The notes: generated by a model from the sequence alone, not told the origin. A DNA stretch of 64,000 nt from Acinetobacter sp. UBA3106 (GCA_002365595.1 DFAM01000010.1:1-64000); one strand, 5' to 3'. Shown: positions 26,039 through 34,717, counted from the first letter of the stretch. Program-made: numbers and translations.

Positions 26039-27943
26039 ATGTCGATTAAATTAACTCAAAGCCTCTTAGTCGGGGTGTGTTTAGTGTCATCATCGTGGGC
26101 GATTGCTGCGGTCAAAGAATATCACCTGAACATTGATCAACAGATGGTGAATATCACCGAAAAACCCTTAAAACGCATTACGGTCAATGGTCAGTTTCCC
26201 GCGCCTCTTCTGGAATTTGAAGAGGGGGACGATGCCGTGATTTATGTGCATAACAAACTTAAAAATCAGGATTCTTCCATTCACTGGCATGGATTATTGT
26301 TGCCGGGATTAATGGATGGCGTACCCGGTTTTAACCAGTTCAAGGGCATTAAACCGCAAAGTGATTTTGTCTACCGTTTCAAAGTTCGTCAAAATGGAAC
26401 CTATTGGTATCACGCGCATTCTAAAGGACAGGAACAGGATGGACTGTATGGCGCTCTGGTGATTTATCCCAAAGGGAAAAAGCCGCTAGCAGCGCATGAA
26501 CAGGCTGATCGTGATTATGTGGTGATGCTGTCCGATTTTCATCAATCCAGCAGTGACCAAATCCAGAAGAACCTGAAAAAGTCGGCTGAATACTATCAAA
26601 ATCGGCGTGAAACTTTGTCGGATGTCTGGAAGCAGGTCAAACGTGATGGATTAAAAAATACCTGGCAAGATCGTTCCATGTGGAATCAGATGCGCATGCT
26701 GAAAACCGATTTGTCTGATGTTACCGGTTATACCTTTTTGATCAATGGCAAAACGCCAGAACAAAACTGGACCGGCATGTTTAAGCCGAATGAAAAAGTC
26801 CGCTTACGTTTTATTAATGCTTCCGCCATGTCATTTTATGATGTCAGTATTCCCAACTTGAAAATGACCGTAGTGAGTGCTGACGGGCAGCCAGTTAAAC
26901 CTGTGCCGGTCGATGAGTTTCGAATCGGTACTGCAGAAACTTATGATGTGATTGCGGAGCCAAAAGCCAATCATTATCAGATTGAAGCCGAGTCGATTGA
27001 CCGTAGCGGTTTTGCCATTGGGTCATTGCATAATGAAACTGCTCCAGTAACGCATGCGATTCATATGCCTAAGCCACGTCCACGTGCATTACTCACGATG
27101 GAAGATATGGGACATGGCTCATCATCAAGTGATCATGCGAACATGAATCATGATCAGATGGATGATCATCAGAGTAGTAAGTATCAAGGCAGCGAAGATA
27201 ATAGTGGTGCAAGTTCAATGAATCATCAAATGATGGATCATTCATCCATGCAACATGACATGGCTGGCATGGATCATTCGCAAATGAACCACACCAAGTC
27301 GAATACGAATGACCATTCACAACATCAAGCAAAGTCTGATTCAGAACTACAACAAGGAATGAATCATTCTGCACATACCTCGGTGAAACCAGCCTTAAAT
27401 GAAAATACCCAAGTGGTTTATGGCTGGGCAAATGCGTCTACTCCGGCAGGACATAAGGCACTGCAATATAGCGATTTGAAATCATTAAACCCACAACCGG
27501 ATACCCGTCCGGCAGAACGCGAACTGGAAGTGCGTTTGGGTGGCAACATGGAACGCTATATCTGGACCATCAACGGCAAGAAATTTACCGAAGTTGAACC
27601 GTTACAGGTGAAATATGGCGAACGTATCCGTTTGAAATTCATTAATGACAGCATGATGGCGCATCCGATGCATCTGCATGGCATGTTTATGCAGCTGGAA
27701 AATGGGCAAAGTAGCGCCAATATGCCGAATAAACACACCTTGATTGTACCACCAGGTAAAACCGTCACTGCGCTGCTCACTGCGGATGAACTGGGTGAAT
27801 GGGCAATCCATTGCCATCTGCTGTATCACATGTCATCTGGAATGATGAGTAAACTGGTGGTGGCGAATGTCGATGGAAATCAAGCACCGACACCATCTAC
27901 CTCAAACTCAGCAAAGCAAGGAGACTCACATGCGCATCATTAA
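26039..27943 (+). CDS. copA: Copper-resistance multicopper oxidase CopA
   Basis: Periplasmic multicopper oxidase, likely oxidising Cu(I) to the less toxic Cu(II). It has 634 residues with a signal peptide ending SSWAIAAV. Copper ligands are in HWHGLLLPGLMDGVP and YWYHAHS (N-terminal domain) and in HPMHLHGMF and HCHLLYHMSSGMM (C-terminal domain). Between the domains, about residues 355-445, is a long His/Met/Asp/Ser-rich linker (DHANMNHDQMDDH, MQHDMAGMDHSQMNH), a typical copper-binding insertion. The end overlaps copB by 14 bases. Confidence 0.95.
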   Translation: MSIKLTQSLLVGVCLVSSSWAIAAVKEYHLNIDQQMVNITEKPLKRITVNGQFPAPLLEFEEGDDAVIYVHNKLKNQDSSIHWHGLLLPGLMDGVPGFNQFKGIKPQSDFVYRFKVRQNGTYWYHAHSKGQEQDGLYGALVIYPKGKKPLAAHEQADRDYVVMLSDFHQSSSDQIQKNLKKSAEYYQNRRETLSDVWKQVKRDGLKNTWQDRSMWNQMRMLKTDLSDVTGYTFLINGKTPEQNWTGMFKPNEKVRLRFINASAMSFYDVSIPNLKMTVVSADGQPVKPVPVDEFRIGTAETYDVIAEPKANHYQIEAESIDRSGFAIGSLHNETAPVTHAIHMPKPRPRALLTMEDMGHGSSSSDHANMNHDQMDDHQSSKYQGSEDNSGASSMNHQMMDHSSMQHDMAGMDHSQMNHTKSNTNDHSQHQAKSDSELQQGMNHSAHTSVKPALNENTQVVYGWANASTPAGHKALQYSDLKSLNPQPDTRPAERELEVRLGGNMERYIWTINGKKFTEVEPLQVKYGERIRLKFINDSMMAHPMHLHGMFMQLENGQSSANMPNKHTLIVPPGKTVTALLTADELGEWAIHCHLLYHMSSGMMSKLVVANVDGNQAPTPSTSNSAKQGDSHAHH

Positions 27944-28844
27944 TCTATTTGCAATGAGCACATTGAGTACCTCATTACTGTTGTTATCTGGACAAAGTTT
28001 TGCACAGCCAAGTCATCAAACCATGCCGATGGCGGAAACGCAGACTTCACAACAAAATGAAATACCGGTCGATCATTCACAGCATCATGTCGTGTCAACT
28101 ACAGCCCAAACCCTTGTTGAAGCTAAAGCAGCGCCATCTGTACAGGATGAAAATGCGAACGTAAATGATGCTGCATCTGCCGAGCATATCAAAGAACATG
28201 GTGGACAGATTTATCAGCAAACCACGGTTGAAAGTAAATGGCTGCGCAATGATGATGGCGAAGGTGTTTTAAAGTCGGAACTGGAAACCCGAATCGGTAC
28301 AGATGAAAATAAAATTTTTATCAAAGTTCATGCCGATGATGCTGAATCAGAGCAAGCCGAGTACGATGCCAAGGTTTTATACAGTCGCAATGTTGCCGAT
28401 TTTTGGGATGTTCAGGCCGGTCTGCGCTATCGCAATGACCAGAATCGTGAAGTCGATCCGGATCAGGTCGATGCCGTGATTGGGGTTCATGGACTGGCAC
28501 CGTATTTCTTTGAAACCAATGCCTATCTCTATGTCGGGCAGGATAATCAAACATCTTTAAGCTTGGAAACCGAACGCGATGTGCTACTGACGCAAAAGCT
28601 GATTGTTAAGCCTTATCTGGATCTGAATGTGGTATTGAGTGATGATTCCAGCTATGCACAAAAATCCGGTTTAAGTACCGCGCAACTGGGGCTGGAAACG
28701 CGATATGAAATCAATAAAAAGGTCATGCCTTTTGTCGATGTTGCATACAGCTATAACAAGGGCAATGAAGAAACAGCTTGGCAGCAACAATCATCTTCTG
28801 AAAATGAATGGCTGTATGGTGCAGGGATTCGTTTTAAATTTTAG
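27930..28844 (+). CDS. copB: Copper-resistance outer-membrane protein CopB
   Basis: Outer-membrane partner of CopA in proteobacterial copper resistance. The ATG at 27930 (MRIINLFAMSTLS, 304 residues) has AAGGAG eight bases upstream, inside the copA end. A signal peptide ends QSFAQPS. About 100 His/Met/Gln-rich residues follow (HQTMPMAETQ, DHSQHHV). From about residue 100 comes the beta-barrel: WDVQAGLRYRNDQN, GLAPYFFETNAYLYVG and a terminal GAGIRFKF with C-terminal Phe. Its exact transport role is unknown in the family. Confidence 0.93.
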   Translation: MRIINLFAMSTLSTSLLLLSGQSFAQPSHQTMPMAETQTSQQNEIPVDHSQHHVVSTTAQTLVEAKAAPSVQDENANVNDAASAEHIKEHGGQIYQQTTVESKWLRNDDGEGVLKSELETRIGTDENKIFIKVHADDAESEQAEYDAKVLYSRNVADFWDVQAGLRYRNDQNREVDPDQVDAVIGVHGLAPYFFETNAYLYVGQDNQTSLSLETERDVLLTQKLIVKPYLDLNVVLSDDSSYAQKSGLSTAQLGLETRYEINKKVMPFVDVAYSYNKGNEETAWQQQSSSENEWLYGAGIRFKF

Positions 28845-28861
28845 TTTTGTGTAGAAGATTC

Positions 28862-28895
28862 AAAATGCGACTGGTTTAGGCCAGTCGCATTTTTA
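28862..28895 (+). terminator. Copper operon terminator
   Basis: AAAATGCGACTGG pairs with CCAGTCGCATTTT around a short loop, followed by more T residues. Confidence 0.9.
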
Positions 28896-28962
28896 TTTGC
28901 ACTTTTAAGGTGAGTGATGGATCAAAATATGTAAAACAAGCACCTATTTGGCTCAACTATTA

Positions 28963-28968
28963 TATAAT
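28963..28968 (+). promoter_or_regulatory. Probable -10 element for the gdx transcript
   Basis: A consensus TATAAT lies about 15-20 bases before the riboswitch, which would place the transcript start close to the first hairpin. No good -35 hexamer sits at 17 bp; TTGGCT (28948) is too close. Confidence 0.45.
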
Positions 28969-28981
28969 TATTAACTCAGTT

Positions 28982-29054
28982 AAAGGAGGAACGACCTCCC
29001 TTGGTGCAATCGACTGTATCGTTGCACTGAGAAAATTCGTCAGGACGACCTGAC
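28982..29054 (+). ncRNA. Guanidine-II (mini-ykkC) riboswitch
   Basis: Two hairpins with ACGA loops mark this class. The first is GGAGG-A-ACGA-CCTCC (28985-28999); the second is GTCAGG-ACGA-CCTGAC (29039-29054), a perfect 6-bp stem. Between them GTGCAA (29004-29009) and TTGCAC (29022-29027) form an extra linker stem. The second hairpin ends about 25 bases before the gdx ATG and near its ribosome-binding site. By known mechanism, guanidinium joins the two loops and frees the site, allowing translation of the exporter. The first loop has one extra A compared with the second. Confidence 0.92.
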
Positions 29055-29079
29055 TCTAATCAAATGGAGCATAGTCGTC

Positions 29080-29397
29080 ATGGCTTGGGTGGTTTTGGTT
29101 TTAGCGGGTCTTTTTGAAATTGTCTGGGCCTATGCCATGAAACTTTCAGAAGGATTCACGCGTTTAACTCCCAGTATCATTACTGTTATTTTCATGATTT
29201 TAAGCTTTGCTTTACTGGCTTATGCCATGCGCACTTTGCCACTGGGTACAGCTTATACCATCTGGACCGGTATAGGTGCAGTCGGTTCTTTTCTGCTTGG
29301 GGTGTTTATATTAGGTGAGCCTGCATCGACGATGCGCATGCTGGCGGCAGTCCTGATTATTTCTGGATTAGTGCTGATGAAACTGTCATCATCATAA
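29080..29397 (+). CDS. gdx: Guanidinium exporter Gdx (SugE), SMR family
   Basis: A 105-residue small multidrug resistance protein with four membrane helices, acting as a dual-topology proton/guanidinium antiporter. The Gdx-type N-terminus is AWVVLVLAGLFEIVWAYAMK, with the essential Glu in the first helix (GLFEIVWA). The RLTPSIITVI and TAYTIWTGIGAVGSFLLG segments are typical of Gdx rather than EmrE. The upstream guanidine-II riboswitch strongly supports guanidinium as substrate. Confidence 0.95.
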   Translation: MAWVVLVLAGLFEIVWAYAMKLSEGFTRLTPSIITVIFMILSFALLAYAMRTLPLGTAYTIWTGIGAVGSFLLGVFILGEPASTMRMLAAVLIISGLVLMKLSSS

Positions 29398-29432
29398 AAT
29401 CTGGATCATTTATTTCACTGCAGGAGTAGACA

Positions 29433-29915
29433 ATGAAACTGGCATTTATGGAAATGGCTTCTCCTGTAGGCAGCTTAAAACTGGTGGCCAATGACACGGC
29501 TTTGGTAGCAGTACTTTGGGAAAATGAACATCCTAAACGGGTTCGTTTAGCTGAACTGATTGAACAGACGCATCATCCTATTTTGTTGGAAACCCAAAAG
29601 CAGTTAACTGAATATTTCGCTGGAAAACGCCAGCAATTTGATTTGCCTTTAGATTTTGAAGGTACTGAATTTCAGAAGAAAGTTTGGCAAGCCTTGCTGA
29701 GTATTCCATTTGGGGAAACCCGTAGTTACCGCGATATTGCCGAGCAAGTAGGAAATGTGAAAGCGGTTCGTGCAGTGGGTGCGGCCAATGGTAAAAACCC
29801 GATTTCGATTATTGCGCCGTGTCACCGTGTGGTCGGAACAAATGGTAAATTAGTCGGGTTTGCCGGTGGACTGGAAAATAAAGATATCCTGTTAAAATTA
29901 GAGAAAGTCATTTAA
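29433..29915 (+). CDS. ogt: Methylated-DNA-[protein]-cysteine S-methyltransferase
   Basis: Suicide repair protein that removes alkyl groups from O6-methylguanine. The 160 residues have a short N-terminal domain and the conserved C-terminal DNA-binding domain: FQKKVWQALLSIPFGETRSY, the helix VGNVKAVRAVGAANGKNP with the arginine finger, and the acceptor Cys in IAPCHRVVG. There is no Ada-type regulatory domain, so it is the stand-alone Ogt form. GGAG precedes the ATG. Confidence 0.95.
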   Translation: MKLAFMEMASPVGSLKLVANDTALVAVLWENEHPKRVRLAELIEQTHHPILLETQKQLTEYFAGKRQQFDLPLDFEGTEFQKKVWQALLSIPFGETRSYRDIAEQVGNVKAVRAVGAANGKNPISIIAPCHRVVGTNGKLVGFAGGLENKDILLKLEKVI

Positions 29916-29950
29916 ATTATAAAATCTTATAAAAAATAAAGATCAATAAA

Positions 29951-30607
29951 ATGTTGAGTCAGATATTTGCGCAACTTGGGTCGAGCTTTTGGTGGATCAT
30001 TCTTGTTTTTATCGTAATAGGTATCCTTAAGGTTTTTAAACCCTTTATTAAAGGTAAAGTAGGGGAATTGGCGGTAGCGGTACACGTCAAACTGTATTTG
30101 AAAGACCCGCAATATATTTTATTAAATGATTGTACTTTGCCAGATGAGCAATCGGGAACGACGCAAATTGACCATATTCTGCTCAGTCCGTTTGGCATTT
30201 TTGTGATTGAAACCAAAAATTATACCGGCTGGATTTTTGGTGGTGAACGTCAAAAAATGTGGACGCAAAAGATTTATAAAAACAGTTATAAATTTCAAAA
30301 TCCATTGCATCAGAATTATAAACATATGAAAGTGCTTGAAGATGTACTCTCCGATATTGTTGAACCAGAGTACATGCATTCGGTGATTGTGTTTATGCCT
30401 GAGAGTGAGTTTAAAACAGCCATGCCTAGTAATGTATTTCGTGGGGCAGCATGGACAGATTACGTTAAAGGTTTTCAGGATGAAGTGATTCCGGCCATGA
30501 AACTCAAGCGCATCAAGCTGCGTATTGAAAAAGAGGTTCTTGAAAAATCATGGAAAACCAATCGAATGCATGTGGAAAATTTAAGACAGCGTAAAGAAAG
30601 TAACTAA
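29951..30607 (+). CDS. NERD (nuclease-related) domain protein
   Basis: A 218-residue protein with an N-terminal membrane helix (FWWIILVFIVIGILKVF) and a NERD domain. The motif GKVGELAVAVHVKL is followed by QIDHILLSPFGIFVIETKN, where the Asp and the Glu-x-Lys are the restriction-endonuclease-like catalytic residues; then comes the aromatic GWIFGGE. NERD proteins are predicted nucleases with few characterised examples, and the cellular role here is unknown. Topology suggests anchoring to the inner membrane with the domain in the cytoplasm. Confidence 0.85.
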   Translation: MLSQIFAQLGSSFWWIILVFIVIGILKVFKPFIKGKVGELAVAVHVKLYLKDPQYILLNDCTLPDEQSGTTQIDHILLSPFGIFVIETKNYTGWIFGGERQKMWTQKIYKNSYKFQNPLHQNYKHMKVLEDVLSDIVEPEYMHSVIVFMPESEFKTAMPSNVFRGAAWTDYVKGFQDEVIPAMKLKRIKLRIEKEVLEKSWKTNRMHVENLRQRKESN

Positions 30608-30622
30608 AGTAAAAAACTAGAT

Positions 30623-30652
30623 AAAAAAGCCTTTCAATATTCAAAGGCTTTT
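30623..30652. terminator. Bidirectional terminator between the NERD gene and dusC
   Basis: AAAAGCCTTT pairs with AAAGGCTTTT around CAATATTC, with A/T runs on both sides, between converging genes. Confidence 0.85.
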
Positions 30653-30656
30653 GACT

Positions 30657-31592
30657 TTAATGCTTTAAGACATTTAATTTTTCAATAATTTCAGTCAAGG
30701 CTTTAATCCTTTTGACCTCATTCCACAACTCTTTAGCTTCAGGATAATGCTTCGACATCATGCCGAGCCACTGTTTATAGCGTCCGACCATATTCACTTC
30801 TTTTTTATAGGGGCCATTCAGGAAACGAATTTGCAAAGCCAATAATTCATTCCAGGTGATTAAGGCTTCATCAGTATTTTGACGGATACATTGGGTGATA
30901 TCGGGCGTAGTCACAGCAGCTCGGCCTATCATCAAATCTTCACAGCCAGATTCAAGTTGGCATTGTTTGGCATCTGTATTGTTCCAGATTTCACCATTGG
31001 CAATCACATTAATTTTTAAAGCTTCACGAATAGGTTGCAACTGATCCCAAAATGCAGGAGGGGTATAGCCTTCAGCCTTGGTACGGGCATGCACTGTGAC
31101 CCAGGAAGCACCAGCATCTTCAATGGCATGGGCATTTTCCAGAGTAAAGTTACGGTCCATATAGCCGAGACGCATTTTGGCAGACACTGGAATATGCGAA
31201 GGTACAGCATCTCGAACAGCTTTGACCAGCATGTGGACTACTTCAGGTTCATCCAGCAGTACTGAACCACCACGGTGCCGGTTTACCGTTTTTGCCGGAC
31301 AACCAAAATTCATATCAATCACAGGAGCACCGAGTTCAACAGCACGAATGGCATTGGCTGCCAGCATTTCCGGATCATTGCCTAAGAACTGCACGTGCAC
31401 AGGTGTACCTGATGCTGTTTTGCCATCATTGAGTAATTCTGGGCAATATTGATAGTAAATATGATCTGGCAATACAGAGTTGGTCACACGGATAAACTCG
31501 GTTACACACCAGTCAAAGCTGCCCACAGACGTGAGTACATCACGCATAATTGGGTCAGTTAAGCCTTCCATGGGTGCAAGGATGAGTTTCAC
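30657..31592 (-). CDS. dusC: tRNA-dihydrouridine(16) synthase DusC
   Basis: Flavoenzyme that reduces U16 of tRNA to dihydrouridine with NADPH. The 311 residues form an FMN TIM barrel with the family's LAPMEGLTDPIMR start, the active-site segment DMNFGCPAKTVNRHRGGS with its catalytic Cys, then SAKMRLGY, WVTVHARTKAEGY and VIANGEIW. The N-terminal MEGLTDPIMRDVLT and overall length favour DusC over DusA or DusB. It is alone on the minus strand; upstream is the AT-rich island with the pdif site. Confidence 0.93.
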   Translation of the reverse strand: MKLILAPMEGLTDPIMRDVLTSVGSFDWCVTEFIRVTNSVLPDHIYYQYCPELLNDGKTASGTPVHVQFLGNDPEMLAANAIRAVELGAPVIDMNFGCPAKTVNRHRGGSVLLDEPEVVHMLVKAVRDAVPSHIPVSAKMRLGYMDRNFTLENAHAIEDAGASWVTVHARTKAEGYTPPAFWDQLQPIREALKINVIANGEIWNNTDAKQCQLESGCEDLMIGRAAVTTPDITQCIRQNTDEALITWNELLALQIRFLNGPYKKEVNMVGRYKQWLGMMSKHYPEAKELWNEVKRIKALTEIIEKLNVLKH

Positions 31593-31778
31593 AGTGATGT
31601 TTACCCGTTAAATTTGAAAAACGGTGTTATACGTTTTTTTGGGTGGGTTGTCTAGGAAAAGGTCTTTGAATGATGGTGTTGTGATGTGCAGGATTTAATA
31701 TTTATAGGGAGATAAAGGATTTTGTGTTAAATAAAACAGAGATATAAAAAGGTATTTTAACTTTAAAGGAAAGATTTT

Positions 31779-32129
31779 TTGAATAAAATTTTATCAAATA
31801 TTTACTTATTTATAATTCTTCCTATATGTGCTGTTAGTGCATCACTTACAGCAAGTTATATCACAGGAGAGTGGCATTGGTTTGGAAGATCAGGTTCTAT
31901 TGTAACAATGGCCGGAATCCTTCTTAGTGTAAGACCTATACTTCGAATGGGAGTTGAGAAATATATAGAACAGCAAAATAATAAGGATATGGGGACGATA
32001 CTTGGAGATACGCTTAAAGAAATTGAAGAGCATGATCAAATAAAATTAGATGTACGAGGTTTGTATACAGGTAGCTTTATGACAATAGTTGGTACATTAA
32101 TTTGGGGATATGGTGATCTTTTGGGATAG
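31779..32129 (+). CDS. Small two-helix membrane protein of unknown function
   Basis: No family was recognised. The predicted 116-residue protein starts at a TTG with AAAGGA about nine bases upstream. The first residues (LSNIYLFIILPICAVSASLTA) form a membrane helix; GSIVTMAGILLSVRPIL is probably a second, and the C-terminal GSFMTIVGTLIWGYG a third, shorter one. A charged segment rich in Glu and Lys lies between (EKYIEQQNNKDMG, DTLKEIEEHDQIKLD). The gene sits in AT-rich sequence 31 bases before a pdif-like XerC/XerD site, so it may have arrived through Xer-mediated recombination. Confidence 0.7.
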   Translation: MNKILSNIYLFIILPICAVSASLTASYITGEWHWFGRSGSIVTMAGILLSVRPILRMGVEKYIEQQNNKDMGTILGDTLKEIEEHDQIKLDVRGLYTGSFMTIVGTLIWGYGDLLG

Positions 32130-32160
32130 AAAATATCATTTATTTTTCAAGCTTTCTTAA

Positions 32161-32188
32161 AATTAACATAATACACGTTATACGAAAT
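32161..32188. other. XerC/XerD recombination site (pdif type)
   Basis: Reading the plus strand, the XerD-type half AATTAACATAA, a 6-bp spacer TACACG and the XerC-type half TTATACGAAAT make a 28-bp site. On the other strand it reads ATTTCGTATAA, CGTGTA, TTATGTTAATT. Those halves match the pdif sites of Acinetobacter plasmids as I remember them, where they flank mobile resistance and toxin modules. The XerC half differs from the usual chromosomal dif (GGTGCGCATAA type). Confidence 0.8.
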
Positions 32189-32223
32189 GCTGGATATTTC
32201 TCTTTTTATATCATTGTATTAGA

Positions 32224-32312
32224 TCCTGCTACTCAGATCTGTAGGGTAGCAGGACGGTAACTTCTTTATTTTTTACGTTCCACGCTTATTATTTAATCAT
32301 TGTTCCACGCTT
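32224..32312. repeat. Hairpin and direct repeat beside the pdif site
   Basis: A perfect 9-bp stem, TCCTGCTAC (32224-32232) with GTAGCAGGA (32246-32254), has a 13-base loop and no T-run. It is followed by two copies of GTTCCACGCTT (32277-32287 and 32302-32312). The function is unknown. Both lie between the pdif site and the end of the ypjD-like gene. Confidence 0.55.
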
Positions 32313-32340
32313 TTAATTAGGCAAACTGAACAAAAGAATC

Positions 32341-33147
32341 TTATTTCCCCAAAATCATTTCCAGTACAAACTTGGAACCAATAAAACCCACTGCCAATAA
32401 GAAGAAACCAATCAAGGTAAAGCGAATCGCTTTTTGACCGCGCCAGCCAAATTTATAATGGCCAATCAACAGTGAGCCATAGACAAACCAGGAAATAATA
32501 CTAAACGCCGTTTTATGCGCTAAGTGCTGGGCAAAGAAATTTTCAATGGTAAAGAAGCCAAAAACAAGTGCTAAAGTCAGCAAGATAAAACCGGTAATGA
32601 TTAAATCAAATAACAACGATTCCATCGCCTGAAATGAAGGCAATAAATTGACCCACAGTCTTTTGGTTTTATTCTTTAATTCACGGTTCTGAAACCACAA
32701 AATCACGGCTTGAATGGTGGCCATCAACAAAACCGCATAGGCAGATAAAGACAAAATAATATGAATGTCTAAACCCAAAGAATGCTGTTCAATTACCTGA
32801 TTGGGTTTGCTTAAGGCAAAACCTAAAATCAGCCCGATAGCGGCAACCGGTATGCCGAGTAAATTCAATGCCAAAATCGGGCGGAAGGTACTAAACAGTA
32901 AGCTCAGAAACAACATCAAGCCTGAAGTAAATGACATCAGCACAAAAACATCATAATTGATACCGGAAGGTGTCAGCATATCGTTACACAGAACACCGCC
33001 ATGCAACAATAATCCTAACCCGAGTACAAGTCCTAAAAACCAATGGTTGGGATCACGTTTTGACATTAAGTGGATAAACAGATACCAGAAAGATGTGGTA
33101 TAAGCGATTAATGCTAAGATCGTGTAAACCAAGGGCAGGCTAATCAT
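32341..33147 (-). CDS. YpjD/CcsA-like cytochrome c assembly family membrane protein
   Basis: Polytopic inner-membrane protein of 268 residues with about eight helices, belonging to the family of CcsA/CcmC haem-handling proteins. The C-terminal part has family-type histidines and tryptophans (AQHLAHKTAFSIISWFVYG, IGHYKFGWRGQKA). It is the divergent neighbour of ffh, the position of ypjD in gammaproteobacteria. The YpjD branch lacks proven cytochrome assembly activity; in E. coli it has been linked to envelope or transport functions, so I leave the role open. Confidence 0.85.
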   Translation of the reverse strand: MISLPLVYTILALIAYTTSFWYLFIHLMSKRDPNHWFLGLVLGLGLLLHGGVLCNDMLTPSGINYDVFVLMSFTSGLMLFLSLLFSTFRPILALNLLGIPVAAIGLILGFALSKPNQVIEQHSLGLDIHIILSLSAYAVLLMATIQAVILWFQNRELKNKTKRLWVNLLPSFQAMESLLFDLIITGFILLTLALVFGFFTIENFFAQHLAHKTAFSIISWFVYGSLLIGHYKFGWRGQKAIRFTLIGFFLLAVGFIGSKFVLEMILGK

Positions 33148-33285
33148 GTCAAACCTTTTTCAGGATGATGAATATTCATTTATATAAATTCGATGCGAAC
33201 TACAGTATCCTATAGCATCTTATGCATAAATTTTCTATTTTAAGAAACAATTTTTTGCTCATGGCTATTTTAAGCGGATTTTGCA

Positions 33286-34689
33286 ATGTTTGATACCTTA
33301 ACAGAACGACTCACGCAGAGTTTAAGAAATGTTACTGGCTCAGGGCAGCTAACCGAAGACAATATTAAAGATACGTTACGTGAAGTGCGTATGGCACTTC
33401 TTGAAGCCGATGTGGCGTTACCTGTAACTCGTGAGTTTATCGCGAAAGTTAAGGAAGAGGCATTGGGCCAAGAAGTGATGACTCAGTTATCACCGGGCCA
33501 GGCGTTCGTCAAAATTGTACATGACGAACTGACCAAAATGATGGGTGAGGCTAATGAGAGCCTTGACCTAGCAGCCAAACCTCCTGTGGTGGTACTGCTT
33601 GCAGGTTTGCAAGGTGCCGGTAAAACCACCACGGCGGCAAAACTTGCACGTTTCTTGCAAGAACGTCAAAAGAAAAAAGTGGCGATGGTTTCTGCCGACG
33701 TATACCGTCCAGCAGCAATCAAACAGCTTCAGACTGTTGCAGGTGAAGTTGGCGCGATCTTCTTTGAATCGAATGCCAATGAAAAACCAATTGATATTGC
33801 CAACCGTGCTATTGAGCAGGCAAAAATCCAGTTTGCTGATGTTTTAATTGTCGATACTGCAGGTCGTTTACATGTCGATGATGACATGATGGACGAGATT
33901 AAAGAGCTGCATGCTGCAATTAAGCCAACTGAAACCCTGTTCGTAGTCGATGCAATGACCGGTCAGGATGCGGCGAATACAGCCAAAGCCTTTAATGATG
34001 CCTTACCGTTAACCGGTGTGATCCTGACCAAAACGGATGGTGATGCACGCGGTGGTGCGGCGCTTTCAGTTCGTGCAATTACCGGCAAGCCAATTAAGTT
34101 CCTGGGTATGGGTGAAAAGCTCGATGCACTTGAGCCATTCCATCCTGAGCGTATCGCACAGCGTATCTTGGGTATGGGTGATGTACTTTCTTTGGTCGAA
34201 GAACTTGAACGTAAAGTCGACAAAGAAAAAGCCGAAAAAATGGCGAAAAAATTGCAAAAAGGCGGTAGCTTCAATTTTGAAGATATGCTGATGCAGTTTG
34301 AACAGATGAACAAAATGGGCGGCATGATGGGCTTCCTGGATAAACTTCCAGGCATGAGCAACTCCGGTATTCAAGATGCGATTGCGCAGGCAAATCCAGA
34401 GAAGCAAGTGAAGAAAATGGAAGCGATTATCCAGTCGATGACCATTAAAGAACGCCGCAATCCGGATTTGATGAATCCAAGCCGTAAAAAACGTATTGCT
34501 GCTGGTTGTGGTATGGATGTTTCAGAAGTGAATAAACTGATTAAACAGCATGCGCAAATGGCGAAAATGATGAAGAAATTTGCCAATCCGTCAGGTATGG
34601 CAAAAATGCTGAAATCATTGGGTGGCATGCAAAAACAGTTTGGTGGCGGCGGTATGGGACCACTATTCGGTAATAAAGATCAGAAATAA
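33286..34689 (+). CDS. ffh: Signal recognition particle protein Ffh
   Basis: GTPase that with 4.5S RNA binds signal sequences on ribosomes and delivers them to FtsY. It has 467 residues in three parts: an N domain (1 to about 85), a G domain with P-loop GLQGAGKTTTAAKLA near residue 106, DTAGRLHVD and TKTDGDARGGAALS, and a Met-rich M domain (about 300-440: MQFEQMNKMGGMMGFLDKLPG, split as MQFEQMNKMGG and MMGFLDKLPG). The C-terminus is Gly/Met-rich. It diverges from the ypjD-like gene. Confidence 0.98.
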   Translation: MFDTLTERLTQSLRNVTGSGQLTEDNIKDTLREVRMALLEADVALPVTREFIAKVKEEALGQEVMTQLSPGQAFVKIVHDELTKMMGEANESLDLAAKPPVVVLLAGLQGAGKTTTAAKLARFLQERQKKKVAMVSADVYRPAAIKQLQTVAGEVGAIFFESNANEKPIDIANRAIEQAKIQFADVLIVDTAGRLHVDDDMMDEIKELHAAIKPTETLFVVDAMTGQDAANTAKAFNDALPLTGVILTKTDGDARGGAALSVRAITGKPIKFLGMGEKLDALEPFHPERIAQRILGMGDVLSLVEELERKVDKEKAEKMAKKLQKGGSFNFEDMLMQFEQMNKMGGMMGFLDKLPGMSNSGIQDAIAQANPEKQVKKMEAIIQSMTIKERRNPDLMNPSRKKRIAAGCGMDVSEVNKLIKQHAQMAKMMKKFANPSGMAKMLKSLGGMQKQFGGGGMGPLFGNKDQK

Positions 34690-34717
34690 AGATTGAGCTT
34701 TAACAATCCATCAGAAG

